DNA of 64,000 bases. It comes from Dactylorhiza incarnata. Lineage: Eukaryota; Streptophyta; Magnoliopsida; Asparagales; Orchidaceae. Numbering within the stretch: the stretch's first letter is position 1; each line of letters begins with the position of its first letter. The stretch is taken from positions 434,001-498,000 of the forward strand of contig JAWHQI010000306.1 in the NCBI GenBank assembly GCA_033032865.1, in the 5' to 3' direction. Below, in pieces: positions 22,838 to 33,480 of the stretch. The notes under the pieces are model-generated. The model was not told the origin of the DNA and made no database searches. It saw only the letters and a program-made list of their open reading frames with translations. Made by a program: the position numbers and the translations under genes.

Positions 22838-24571
22838 TTACATCATACATATTAATTCATAATTATTAACACAAATTAGTAACATATATACGAACTTACC
22901 ATTTATTTGTTCAGTTTGTTGACATCTTGGTTGAGCTTCTCTATCAACCGGTATAGCATATTCCTCATATATTTCATTTTCTAATTCATTGTAATTAAGT
23001 TCCGGGGCTCGCTCTTCCTCAACTACCCAGAAATCCATTAAATCAATACTTGTATAATCAAGAGGATCATATTTTTTTCTTGAAGTACAGCCTACATGAA
23101 AATGAGTAATGGATTAGTCAAGTCATCAAATATATTATTAGGAAGTACAACAAAATGTCAAAATTAAATATTCATACATATCCCTCATATTAAGATTGTA
23201 ACAAACATAAACCAGATCATTGAGTCTTTGATGCTCGAGATGATTTCTTCGATTTGTATGAATTTGCTCAAAGACGCTCCAATTTCTTTCACATCCAGAT
23301 GACGAAGAAGTTTGACTAAGAATGCAAATAGCCAATTTTTGTAGTTGAGGGGCATTTGAACCAAACATTCTCCACCACCAGGTTGCATTTCTTTTGCCAT
23401 TTTGATTGCGAGGGGTTTTCCAAAGCTTTCTAATTGGTCCTGATATATCCTTACTTCATTCATCGCAATTGATGATTTACTGCAAATTTCTTTGTTTCCA
23501 ATAAGCTCAATTAAGCCTTGCACAACTTCAGGCTTATTACAATAATTAACTTGTTCATATTGGAATGTCGGGTTCAAAAAGAATGCTGTAGAATGAAGTC
23601 TTTGGCGAAGCTGTCGATCTCACCTATCTTTGATAATAATTGTATATGACTTATACAATCTTTTGACATTTTTGAATATGCATTTTATTGCTTTTCTTGC
23701 TTGATACATGTCGTCATAGACATAGCCAAGTGATGGTTTCTCATCAGAATCAACAATTCGTAATAATCTTATTAGTGGGTCTGCGAACTTTGTCATTACC
23801 AAGCACATATTCCAGAATTAATTATCTAAAATGACATTCACAGCCTCCTTTCCTTTGCTTGATTTTGCAAGCTTTGAATCAGTATAATACTTGCTAGTTA
23901 CTAAAGCTTGCAAATCATGTTTGTGCTCATATATATTCTTCAAAGTAATAAATGTAGTAGCAAACCGTGTCGCTCCAGGACGAACAATTTCCTTCCAGCC
24001 TTCTCTTTTCCTCAACCAAGATAAAAGAAAGATATGATTATAAACAAAAATTGTTACCTTTGAAGTATTTTTGGTAATTTCACTAACATGACTCAAGTTC
24101 CCAAGATCCTTTAAAACTAAATTTAAACAATGGGTTGCACATGGAGACCAATAAATGTTGCCATATTTTTCATGCAGTAACTCTCCTGCCTTTTTGTAGT
24201 TCGTGACATTATCAGTAACAATTTGTACAACACTGGATGGACCTATCCATTCAACTACTTCTGAAAATAACACGCAAAGAGTTATAGAATCTTTTGTAAC
24301 ATCAGATGCATCCACTGACTTGTAAAATGAGACACCACGTAGTGAATAAACTAAGAAATTAATTAATGTTCTGCTCCTTTTATCCGTCCAACCATCTGGC
24401 ATTAATATACATCTGGTTCCTTTCCAACTCTCTCTATAAGAGTCTATAAGAAGCCGACATTCCTCCTTGCAATCTCTCAATAGATTAGTTCTTATCATAT
24501 GATATGAAGGAAGCTTATAACCATGACCAATTGCAGCTATTGCATCAATTACTTTTTGTGCAAAACCTTGT
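22838..24571 (-). pseudogene. hAT transposase with DUF659 domain, nearly open but with stops
   Basis: Read downward: after an apparent acceptor AG at about 24572 comes GFAQKVIDAIAAIGHGY, then the DUF659 block (MPDGWTDKRSRTLINFLVYS, SVDASDVTKD, QIVTDNVTNYKKAGELL, SPCATHCLNLVLKD), then RPGATRFATTF. The dimerisation domain (SSGCERNWSVFEQIHTNRRN) is at about 23320-23260, with an acidic tail near 22840-23030. In-frame stops at about 23818 and 23620 interrupt otherwise colinear coding; the second looks like a tryptophan codon turned to TGA. The N-terminal BED finger exon is missing, and Helitron B lies in the upstream intron position. This is a different hAT family from element 1. Confidence 0.88.
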
Positions 24572-24574
24572 ATA

Positions 24575-24819
24575 TATATAAATAAATATTGTAATATTGA
24601 TGTATATTTTGTTACAGTCATTTGCAGTACTCATATGTATATATTGTGGGCGCATCCCGCTTTGATGCGGACGCAGCCCGTGCGGAGGCGGGCGAAGCCC
24701 GACTGAATGCGGTCGAAGGCCGCTCGACAACATCGCGCTAGGGGCGGACGAAGCCTGTCGTCGCCGGCCGGGTACTGTCGCGCTTGGCCGTAGGGGCGGA
24801 GCCCCGTGTCAGGCACTCG
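24575..24819 (+). mobile_element. Helitron B 3' part
   Basis: Shares about 200 bp with the end of Helitron A (ttgtaatattgatgtatatt through gggcggagccccgtgtc), ending CTCG at 24816-24819 followed by T. A clear 5' end (TC...) is not visible; it may be truncated. It lies upstream of the hAT 2 coding exon, where an intron or the first exon would be. Confidence 0.7.
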
Positions 24820-24835
24820 TATATATATATATATA

Positions 24836-25417
24836 TCTTACTACTATATAAGAAAATAGGCTTATCGGTGTAATGCTCTGCCAATCAATACCCACCATCC
24901 GATCTAACAATGAAATTTCTCTTTTTAAACCCAGCCGTCCGATCTGATTTCATCACAACATCTCAGCCGTTCGATCAACCTGGAACGTTGATTCAATCTC
25001 GACCGTCCATTTTTTTCTCTAGGTCTCCTAAACCTACCTTGATAGGGTGTCTTAAACTTATAAATTTTATAGGACCCCTACCTTACAAAGTGAAATTACT
25101 ATCTTACCCCCACTATTTTGAAAAAAACAGGTTGCGGGTGGGGCCGGCGTGTGGGCCCCGCTTATTACAGTTATAGGGTTTGAGCGGGGTTTAAACTATT
25201 TTTTAATTTAAAAATTATAAATTTTTTAAAGAATGTTGCCGCCCAAGATCGAAGTGGCAACCTCCCATACAGGAATGTAAACCTTTACCACTCTGCCTAC
25301 AATGGAGATGTGAAGATGCCAGAACTATTTTATACATATAATAATAAATTGATATACATATTATGCCCCATGGGTTATGTTTTGTGCAAATTTTTTATAT
25401 AGCATTAATTTTTTTTC

Positions 25418-25448
<31 letters not shown>

Positions 25449-25798
25449 AAACGGTTCAACCCCGGTTAAACCGGTTGGACCGATTCGACCTTCAACCTCT
25501 CCCTCTGCCGGTTCGATGCCCGGTCCGATTTTCAAAACCTTGATATTATTTTTTTTAAAAGCATTTAAAAAAAACTTGCTTTTAAAAAAAACACATTTAG
25601 AAATCACATCACCCGTGAATTCATTTTCTTTAAAATGAATTTAAATTTATTAATTAAATTAATCATTATTAATTATGAGTCGGGCACCCCGAAGCCCGTC
25701 GGGCGCCCCGATGCCCGCCGTGGGGGCGGGCGAAGCCCGCCGCTGCTGGCCGGGTACTGTCGCGCGGGGCACGGGGGGCCCCCGTGCACTGTCACTCG
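24836..25798 (+). mobile_element. Helitron C, non-autonomous, 963 bp
   Basis: The 5' end is A|TCTTACTACTATATAAG. The 3' region has GC-rich hairpins (gggcgggcgaagcccgcc; ggggggccccc) and ends gtcaCTCG|T at 25795-25798. It carries the block cttatcggtgtaatgc near the 5' end, shared with Helitron D. The right terminal repeat of hAT 2 (to 25542) lies inside it. No coding sequence is recognised. Confidence 0.65.
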
Positions 25799-26363
25799 TA
25801 TATATATAAAGAAATCTCTTTATCGGTGTAATGCCCAGCCAACTAATATCCACCGTTCGATAAAGAGAGAGGGAGAGAGGGAGTGGGGCCCACAATTAAG
25901 AGAGAGGGGGAGGAGAGTGGGCGACATCATGGAATTGGAGAGAGAAAGATAGAGAAATAGATAAGGAGAGAGGGAGTGGGGCCCACAATTAAGTGAGAGA
26001 GAGGGAGGAGAGTGGGCGACATCATGGAATTGGAGAGAGAAATAGATAAGGAGAGAGGGAGAGAGGGAGAGAGGGGGGAGAGGGAGTGGGGCCCACAATT
26101 AAGAGAGAGAGAGGGAGGAGAAAGAGAGCGACATCTTGAAATTGGAAAGAGAAATAGAGAGAGAGAAATAAAAAATACATAACATTTTATAAAATACGAA
26201 CATTTCAAATATTTTAAAAATAAAATACACAATATTTTTTTTTTAATTTCATAAATGAAAAAAGAAAAAAAAAGTGAGTGCGTGCTGGGGGCGGGCGAGC
26301 CCGCCGAGGGCGGGCAAGGTACTGTCACGCGGGGCACGGGGGGCCCCCGTTCACTGTCACTCG
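25799..26363 (+). mobile_element. Helitron D, non-autonomous, about 565 bp
   Basis: Directly follows Helitron C. The start tatatatataaagaaatctc, then tttatcggtgtaatgccc, is similar to the C start. The end has gggcgggcgagcccgcc, then ggggggccccc, then gtcaCTCG|T at 26360-26363. The middle has three to four tandem copies of a unit of roughly 85-105 bp containing gagtggggcccacaattaag and cgacatcatggaattgg. Confidence 0.65.
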
Positions 26364-26566
26364 TATGTATATATATATATGTATATATGTATATATATAT
26401 GTATATATATTTATGTATATATATATATTTATGTATATATATTTATATATATGTATATATATGTATATATATATTTATGTATATATATGTATATATATAT
26501 ATGTATATATATGTATATATATATATGTATATATATGTATATATATGTATATATATATGTATATAT
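26364..26566. repeat. (TA/TATG)n microsatellite, about 200 bp
   Basis: Alternating tatatg and tatata units. The Tyr/Ile-rich open frames here are composition only. Confidence 0.95.
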
Positions 26567-26567
26567 A

Positions 26568-26724
26568 GAAATAATTACCCAAATCACTCATGTAAGTTAG
26601 CATAATTATTGAGAGCACCCCTCTTAGTTTTGAATTAACAAAAATCTCCCCTTAAGTGTTTATTGCATTACAAAAACCTCTCCTTAAGTTTTCATTGCAT
26701 TACATCCATGAACAAAAATACCCT

Positions 26725-26769
<45 letters not shown>

Positions 26770-26945
26770 CGAGCACTGTTCACCGAGGGGGATATTTTTG
26801 TGCATGGATGTTATGAAATGAAAACTTCAGGGGAGTTTTTTGTAATGAAATGAAAACTTAAGGGGAGGTTTTTGTAATTTCGAAACTAAGAGAGGTGCTC
26901 TCAGTAATTTAGCAAAGTTAGAGGGGAGGTCCCGGTAAATGGCCC
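26568..26945. mobile_element. ACCTCCCC foldback element, copy 2
   Basis: Left end aataattacccaaatcactc, right end gaggtcccggtaaatggccc. These are the complements of the right and left ends of copy 3 (34781-35241), so the two are inverted relative to each other. Inward-facing aaaaacctctccttaagttt-type repeats flank a central poly-C tract. Confidence 0.75.
26726..26766. repeat. Poly-C tract (41)
   Basis: Pure run of C at the centre of foldback copy 2. Length is likely variable and may be affected by assembly. Confidence 0.9.
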
Positions 26946-27445
26946 TATGTATATGTGTGTGTGTGAGATCTTTTTTAGAAATATAGATGGAAAGGGATCA
27001 AATATGCCAAATTATTTTATGATATTCCAATTTTATCCTTTGTAATAACTTTACATTGAAAAGGGTGTGTTACATTTTACCCCGTGTAATGAATCTAGAA
27101 TCATTATAAAACGATAAAGTTGAAATATCATAAAATAATTTGGCTTATTTATCATTTTCCATCCATATTTCTAATGGAAGGGGCATTTTTGTAAACTTGG
27201 AAAACTTAGAGGGGAGGTAAATGTAATTTTGAAAGATACATGGGTGCAATATAGTTTTTTGTGATCGTGTATAATTGTTTATGCATAGGAATGCTCTCAT
27301 ATTTGTATATGCGTAACTATTTATGTGTAATTAGGAGTGCAATTGGGTAAAACAAAATTTGTTGTTGTATTTTTAGTTGGTTAATAGTATATTGTTATGC
27401 ATTGATTGATTATGTAAAATTTTATTTAACTATAAAATTGTATAC
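26946..27445. other. Intergenic, nothing recognised
   Basis: AT-rich sequence between the foldback element and the SINE. It includes an imperfect inverted pair, ccaaattattttatgat at about 27009 and its complement at about 27131, with caaatatg/catttt flanks. I see no coding sequence. Confidence 0.4.
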
Positions 27446-27700
27446 AACAACAACAGAACCCATATAGTTGGTCCCCAATCATTGGGAGTATGGAAACATA
27501 CCTAACATTTGGCACTATGCATAAAGTGGCTTCTCTCAGAGGAGAAAGGCATAACCTTTGACAATAAATGCACAAAGTGGCTGCTCACAGAGTACCACTA
27601 AAATAGTGGCCCCATATACCGTGGAGTTTGCTGCGGAATCATACCCTCAAATTAAAGCCAAAGACATCGAAGAAGGCAGACCCAAGAATCCATTTTTATA
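27446..27700 (-). mobile_element. SINE-like repeat with (TTG)n tail, copy 2
   Basis: Reverse-orientation copy of the family at 7863-8114: begins acaacaacagaacccatata and ends near agacatcgaagaaggcagac. More diverged than the other two copies. Confidence 0.65.
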
Positions 27701-27887
27701 TAACTATAGCTATGTACAAAACATATCTTTTATGGTTCACTTTGAATGTTGTATATTAGCTATATAATCTGAGCAATGTTATTAGCACCTTAGAATTCGC
27801 TATTAGCCGTCGTATTATAATAGCAATCCAAAAAAATTGTATTTTAACACCAATAGGCTATTAGCACATCATAAAAATACAAAAAAA

Positions 27888-28066
27888 GGGCAGCCCGGCA
27901 CACAAAGCATCCCCGTGCAGCGAGGGTCCTGGGGAAGGGTCCCACCACAAGGGTGAAATGTAGCCAAACCTTACCCTACATTTTCGCAAGAGGCTACTTC
28001 CAGGACTCGAACCCGTGACTTCAAGGTCACACAACGACACCTTAACGGGTGCGCCAAGGCTCCCCT
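27888..28066 (-). mobile_element. Au SINE, near full length
   Basis: On the - strand it starts ggggagccttggcgcacccg, with a tRNA-like B box (ggttcgagtcc), then the body (aatgtagggtaaggtttgg, cacccttgtggtgggaccc) and the end ccgggctgcccttttttt. Flanks carry a duplication of about 15-20 bp (cataaaaatacaaaaaa on the left, cataaaaaatacaaaaaaa on the right). Confidence 0.9.
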
Positions 28067-29100
28067 TCTACCATAAAAAATACAAAAAAAACTAAAAAAA
28101 TGTCATTCATTTCAAACCATAAAATATAGCATCTACACCATAGCAATACTTTGATCAAAGTAAAATCATAAGAGCATAACAGGGAAAAGGAATGGAGTGT
28201 CTAAGGGAGAAAACATCAGCTTACTAGGTTTTATAGGGTCGACATCGGAGGTGAAGCAAACTTGTGTCGCGCAAGAATCACCGAAGCTTCCACACATTCG
28301 CCTGAAATGAATGCAGACTCTGCCGAAAGAGTCACTTGAGGTGGAGATGGCAGGGCGTGATGTCAGCAACAGAAGCAATATAGGGAATGATTGGGTGAGC
28401 AGTCAACTAGGAGCATGGGTGCGGAGCTCGCGGGTTAGTGTCGGGTGAGAGTATACGGGCAGGGTCTTAAAGTTTGTGTTATTTGATGTTTTATGAGGTA
28501 AAAATATCCATAAATTTGGTGCTAATATATATGCTTTATAATTATATTAGCTATTATTATATACAACTATGTGAATGAACCAAGTGATTATTTAAAAAAT
28601 TATAAAGAACCATAGCACTTCTATTATTACTAACCATTAACATCCAAGAAAATTATAAATGATGGTACACATTCAAAAATTATAAATACAATAGTACATA
28701 AAATGTTACATTGAGCGGGGGCGATCAGTGTGACGATCCAAATTTTGCGCAATGAAAATTTCAATTTATTTCCTGATGATGAGAACGCAAGGCAGTACGG
28801 ATTTTACGTAATAATTTTTCGCATTTTCTTTAGTATTTTTCGCATTTTCTTTAGTAGGGGGTGCTAATAGCCAAGTTAGTATTATCTTTATGCGATGGCT
28901 CATTCCTTTAGTTTGTCACAAATAATTCATTAATTAAATGTGGTCTTTCATTAGTAATTTGGGTTTTTTTTGGTGTGGTGGTGAGTCGGAACTTAATTTT
29001 GACACTTGGCCAAGCTAGGTGTTGGCTGGTGAGTTGTGTTGGGCTTACAAGGTGACACTTAAACATGTTTAATCGGTGAATTTAGCTTGGGTTGAACCAC
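28067..29100. other. Intergenic, nothing recognised
   Basis: AT-rich with a small tandem repeat tttttcgcattttctttagta (two copies near 28810-28855). No coding sequence is called; a short open frame on the - strand (28378-28166) has no domain. Confidence 0.4.
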
Positions 29101-30100
29101 TGGCCGCTTACTATGCTGAATAAATGGAGCCCGAGCCCTTGCCACTTCCGCTAATTTCATTTCCCTCGACGCTGCTTCTGCTTCTGCGTCTGCGTAAGCT
29201 ACTGACGTCTGCTTCTCCCCGTCTCTGCGTGAGTTGTCGTTGTTTCCTCTTCCCGTCTCCTGTCCTGCTTCTGGTGGTGTATGCGCCTTCTATTGTGCTC
29301 ACTTGTTCTGCGTGTACTGCTGCTGCTCTGCTTCTCCTCTCTTTTCTTCTACCTCTTAGTAACTGTCGATGCTTCTGTGCCGCTGCTGCCACTGCTCTGT
29401 GCCGATTGTTTTGTGCCACCGGTTTAGGGCTTCGTTACCGCTGATTTTGGAGCTGCTACTTGTCTCCTATGCATCCTACCTTCTTCAGTACATCCTCCAG
29501 AGTTTTTGGAAGAACTTCGCTACACTTCTGTGTATCCAAGAAGGGTCGGTTGTGCAGCGATTTGCTTCCTCCCTCTTCCGCTATAAGGTCTCTCCTTCTC
29601 CATTTTCTGGTTTCGTTATTGCCCTAGTACTGTTAACTGTTAAGAGAATTAGGTATCCATGTTTTACTTTAGACTTGTTTATCTAGTATCTATGGACTGT
29701 TTTGCGGGCTGGTTGTGCTAGTTTTGCGGGTTGGTTGTGTTGTTTGGAGGAGTTTTTGTGTTGTTTAGGGTGGCTGATTTAAGAGTTGTTTGGTGACAGT
29801 TTGGAGGAGCAATTGCTCTTCCGGCTACTGTTTTTGGGTTGTTTTGTGTTGTTTTCGTTATGCTGAACTTGTTGGACATCCATGTGTGAAGCTGATTTAA
29901 GCGGTTTAGAGGCTGATTTTGTGCTGGACAGCTTTGGTTGAAGTCTGATTTTATGTTGGCAGCCTTGTTAAGGGGCTGTTTTGGAGTTGGACAGCAAAGA
30001 GAAATAGTTTTGTCGATAATTTGAGCTGACTTTCGTATTTGGACGAATTTAAAACGTCTTTTCCTAAAAACCGTTACGCTACGAATATTACGAATATTAA

Positions 30101-30957
30101 GTGATGCAACCAGCAACCCAGATAAAGTGTGTACTATTTCAGTGGTTTCCAAGGCCGAGAAACCAGAGGATGACGTCACAAGATAGATGTGACAATGCAG
30201 AAAAGGATATGAATAAAGGAAAAGCATTGGTGAGTTTCTTATTTCTTGAATTATGTTTTATTCACGTACTTTTCATATTTCATGTTTTACTTTTTGAAAG
30301 ATAACACTGCTTGTGCTTATTAGTTTAACTCAATGATATATCGCTATGGAATAAATGTGGGCGAGGGAAAAAGGAAAGTGATACAAATTTCTGAGAAGAA
30401 GTATTAAAACACATGTATTCATGAAAGTTATGACAAGATAAGAACAATATAAAAACTCTGCATAAGAAAATATTAAGGTGAATCTTATGATGTAGAGGTT
30501 ATCTACTGATGGATTCACCAGTAGGGGTTTGCCTACATTTTTGCCCTAAAGGGCGGGGCCCAATTCAAGTTGCATATCTTAATATTTCCTACTTTATGTA
30601 ACTAAATATAAAGGAGGGATTAAGAGTGAGTGTTGAGAATAAATATTATGCTAATTATTGCTTATTGTGATGTTTGCATCTTGTTATCTCTCATTGTCTG
30701 TATGTCAGTTCACGAAATACTTTGCTCACATATTCATATGTTTATGACTAACTCATTGTGTACCCCATTTTTTAGGCAACAGGAGCGTCTCCTAGCGCAC
30801 CTCGAAGGGTTCCCCCCACAGAAGAAGAGAAACGAAAACATGCTGACGATCTGGCCAAGGTATGGTTAAAGATTTTTATCTGGATCAAAGAGGCGCAAGA
30901 AAAGCATAAAGCGACCTGCAGCGATTATGAGTGTGACTTATGTAATGAGTATCGTTA
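30101..30957 (+). other. Candidate small gene of unknown function, two coding blocks
   Basis: Block 1 ends ...KDMNKGKAL at about 30231, followed by a donor-like gtgagt. Block 2 begins after tttttaggc at about 30777 and reads ATGASPSAPRRVPPTEEEKR onward with HADDLAK, running open to TAG at 30957. Both blocks are in phase 0, and AATAAA signals follow at about 30995-31010. A (C/T)-rich leader at 29120-29590 and a T/G-rich stretch at 29690-29990 could be 5' UTR and intron. I do not recognise the protein. It could instead be part of an unrecognised retroelement or a non-coding transcript. Confidence 0.35.
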
Positions 30958-31010
30958 GATCTCATAATTTATGTAAAAACCTTTTGATATAAATAAATCA
31001 ATGAATAAAA

Positions 31011-32084
31011 TTTGTTGTTATTTATTCTTTGTACTGTGGATCTTTCGTTTGATTCATTGCTACGACATTTTTATTGAAATTATGCTCGATTCTCGAATCA
31101 TTTGGGAAGACCGAAGTTTAGGTCTTCACAATCTGTAGGCGGACCATGAGTCACGCGTTGAAAATTAATTTTGGGGGTGCATATAGCTGAGCTTGGATTG
31201 CGAATAGCCAAATTTGGTCTGCAAATAATTAAATTTGATCTACGAATAAATTTTGATCTACTTATAACAAATTGCAAAAAAAATATTGAGGGTGTCAATG
31301 TACCTCCCTCTGAATTCTCCCATGTTTATGACAATAAGTTTTTAGTTCTAGGTTCACTTTGAGTGTTGCATCTGAATCATGTATTAAGAGAAGATTGCAA
31401 TATATCTTAAATTTGCCAACCATAGCACTTATTAGTCATCACTTGAGTGACGGTCACGCACTATTCTCATACACACCGCACGGGAAAACAAAGTTCACAA
31501 CGACTTGTCTGTACGCACGTGTGTCTACAGGTAACTCTCATTTACTTTCTGAGCAACAACAACAACACTCAAGCCTTTATCCCATCATAGTGGGGTCTGC
31601 ATCTACTTTCTGAAATTATACAAAAAAAAATATTCTCTCAATTTGCAACTATGACAAAATATGACATTATAAAAGCAATTGAAGGCCATAGTACCCTATA
31701 TATTACAAATTATAAAAGCAGCTGAAGCCCGTGGTACCCTATATATAGGGCTTTGTTATTGGTACCTCACAGACTCAAGATCAGTTATATTCGTATCCAA
31801 ACATATTATTCGTAGACCAATGTACGAAATTTTTTAAACAAGCAAGAGCTGTAATAAATGATGTTAAGGACTGCAGAGAGAGCCCATTTGTATCAGTTGA
31901 AATATGAATCAAACAAATATGAAGCAATATTCTACTCTATCTTCCTACTTTCCTTCTTTCCATTTTCTCAGTTTGTTTTCCTCTCTTCTTCCTCAAGTTT
32001 CATGGCAATTTTAGATCCGAATGACTACCGTTTGATAAGAAATCTACGCATCCACTCTCTGCACCTATGCATATTACTAATGAA
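31011..32084. other. Intergenic with repeat scraps
   Basis: 31130-31270 contains short phrases such as ggcggaccatgag and gcgaatagccaaatttggtc that resemble the interior of the small Helitron at 4568-4921. 31553-31590 has a (caa)n tract next to ctcaagcctttatccc, like the tail of another SINE in reverse. No gene is seen. Confidence 0.35.
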
Positions 32085-32087
32085 TTA

Positions 32088-32285
32088 GGCTCCGTTTGGC
32101 ACGTTGGTGGTGGTCATAAACGCAGTGGTTATGAACTGTCGTTCGTGAACGCCCGGCCTCATCTAAGGAACTTCATCCACTTTTATGCTCAAAACTAGTT
32201 TTCTTTTTTAATAGCAGCCATAACCATTGTTTTGCCACACATGCATTCTATGATAATGACATTTATTCCAAACTCATACGGAGCC
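32088..32285. mobile_element. Tourist-like MITE, inverted pair, member 1
   Basis: Starts GGCTCCGTTTGGCACG, ends CATACGGAGCC, flanked by TTA on both sides (32085-32087 and 32286-32288). Internal sequence ggtggtcataaacgcagtgg matches the 13.7-kb copy. Confidence 0.85.
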
Positions 32286-32288
32286 TTA

Positions 32289-32500
32289 GGCTTCGTTTGG
32301 CGCGGATTATTTGCTCCGATGAGTTTGGTCAAAAACGCTATTATCATAGAATGTATGTTTGGCAGCTATGACTGCTATAAAGAAAATAAACTAGTTATGA
32401 GCATAAAATGCATTAATTTTTTTAGGTGACGCCGGGCGTTCACGAACAGCAATTCATGATCACGGCATTCACGATCACCATCACCGCATCAAACGAAGCC
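32289..32500. mobile_element. Tourist-like MITE, inverted pair, member 2
   Basis: Starts GGCTTCGTTTGGCGCGG immediately after the TTA that ends member 1, and ends ATCAAACGAAGCC followed by TTA (32501-32503). It is oriented opposite to member 1, so the two can fold into a long hairpin. Confidence 0.85.
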
Positions 32501-32718
32501 TTAGTTGATCTGCTTATTAATAAAAATGTATTTTAGAATCAAGTTTTACCACATTTTTCTTTGCATCAAATCTTCCATCATTTACTTCAAAATCAAGCCG
32601 AATTTTTAAAAATGATTTAAATAGATTTTATCCGGAAACGTTGACGTTTTCCGAAATCCATGGCTGTATTGCTTATATATCTTCATAGACTGGAAAAAGT
32701 TTAGATTAATTCAACGAC

Positions 32719-33480
32719 CGATGTTAAATGCAGGCCGATTTTGGCTATATGCAGGTCGCGGATATATGCAGGTCAAAAAATTATTCATACAGACCATATT
32801 TCATATTTACATACCATATTCAAAAATCAAATTAATATTTTCCTAAATAAATCACCAAGCAAAATAGCATTCATAAAATAAGTAAGTAAAATATCATGCG
32901 TGCGAGGTTGCGTTGAATGTCACTGTTTCGTCAGTAAATCTGGGAGAGCGGTTATCCATGGGGGTGCGGTTATCCAAAGAACCCCCACTAGCGACGTAAT
33001 TACCCGAAGTATAACCATCGCCGTCATCGCCTCCATCGCCGCCATCGCCGACGACGTCGCGATTGCCTCCATTGCCGACGACGTCGCCATCGCCGACGTC
33101 GCCATCGCCGCCATCGCCGACGACGTCACGATCGTCGCCATCGCCGCCATCACCGACGACATCACGATCGTCGGCATCGCCATCGCCGTAGCAAAGACCC
33201 ATGAATAGCTTTAGGCCAATTGTAATTTAAAAACACATCGGACTCGGACAAACGAGTAAACTCCTTTGGGACACGGTTGCATGAAAGAAAAAAAAACACA
33301 TAATACATGAAGTATTAAACTACTCGAATCAATCGAATCATTTTTCCTAAAATTTTAGGAAAAATGATATTTTTTTTAAAACCGTGACCTGCATATAGCT
33401 AAAATCAGCATGCGTTTAACATCGCTCTTTTTAAAAAATTGTGGCCTGCATATAACCAAAACTGGCCTGCATTTAACATG
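32719..33480. mobile_element. Foldback element with GCC/GAC minisatellite core
   Basis: Left arm cgatgttaaatgcaggccga and following ttggctatatgcaggtc are matched in inverted form by two stacked right arms (gacctgcatatagctaaaat...gcgtttaacatcg to 33425, and ggcctgcatataacc...gcatttaacatgc to about 33480). The core at 33008-33190 is a minisatellite. No target duplication could be read. Confidence 0.65.
33008..33190. repeat. Minisatellite (gccatcgccgac gacgtc), both strands open
   Basis: Imperfect tandem copies of 9-27 bp units built on gccatcgccgacgacgtcgc. All three nearby reading frames are open because the unit lacks stops; the apparent Gly/Asp-rich protein on the - strand is not supported as a gene. 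Confidence 0.85.

Larger units (their letters stand above)
22416..25542 (-). mobile_element. hAT element 2 (nested with Helitrons)
   Basis: The left end CAAGGTTTTGAGAACCGAAC (22416) and the right end, complement of GGTCCGATTTTCAAAACCTTG (25542), are inverted copies over about 33 bp with a few mismatches, and both lead into ccggtt/aaccgg-rich subterminal sequence. The enclosed transposase is on the - strand. Helitron B and the start of Helitron C lie inside, which conflicts with a simple nesting order (see findings). No clear 8-bp duplication can be read in the TA-rich flanks. Confidence 0.65.

Noticed and set aside
26255..26605. Open frames rich in Tyr/Ile on the + strand
   Set aside because: They are translations of a TA/TATG microsatellite.
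27990..28066. tRNA-like sequence with a T-arm-type ggttcgagtcc
   Set aside because: It is the B box of an Au SINE, with a SINE body and tail; no tRNA acceptor stem is formed. The same holds at 45740-46666.
29124..29444. Leu/Cys-rich ORF of 106 codons
   Set aside because: Low-complexity ctgcttctg repeats with an equally open opposite strand; more likely a leader.
32894..33208. Gly/Asp-rich and Ile/Ala-rich ORFs of about 100 codons
   Set aside because: All three nearby frames are open because of the GCC/GAC minisatellite; no protein evidence.
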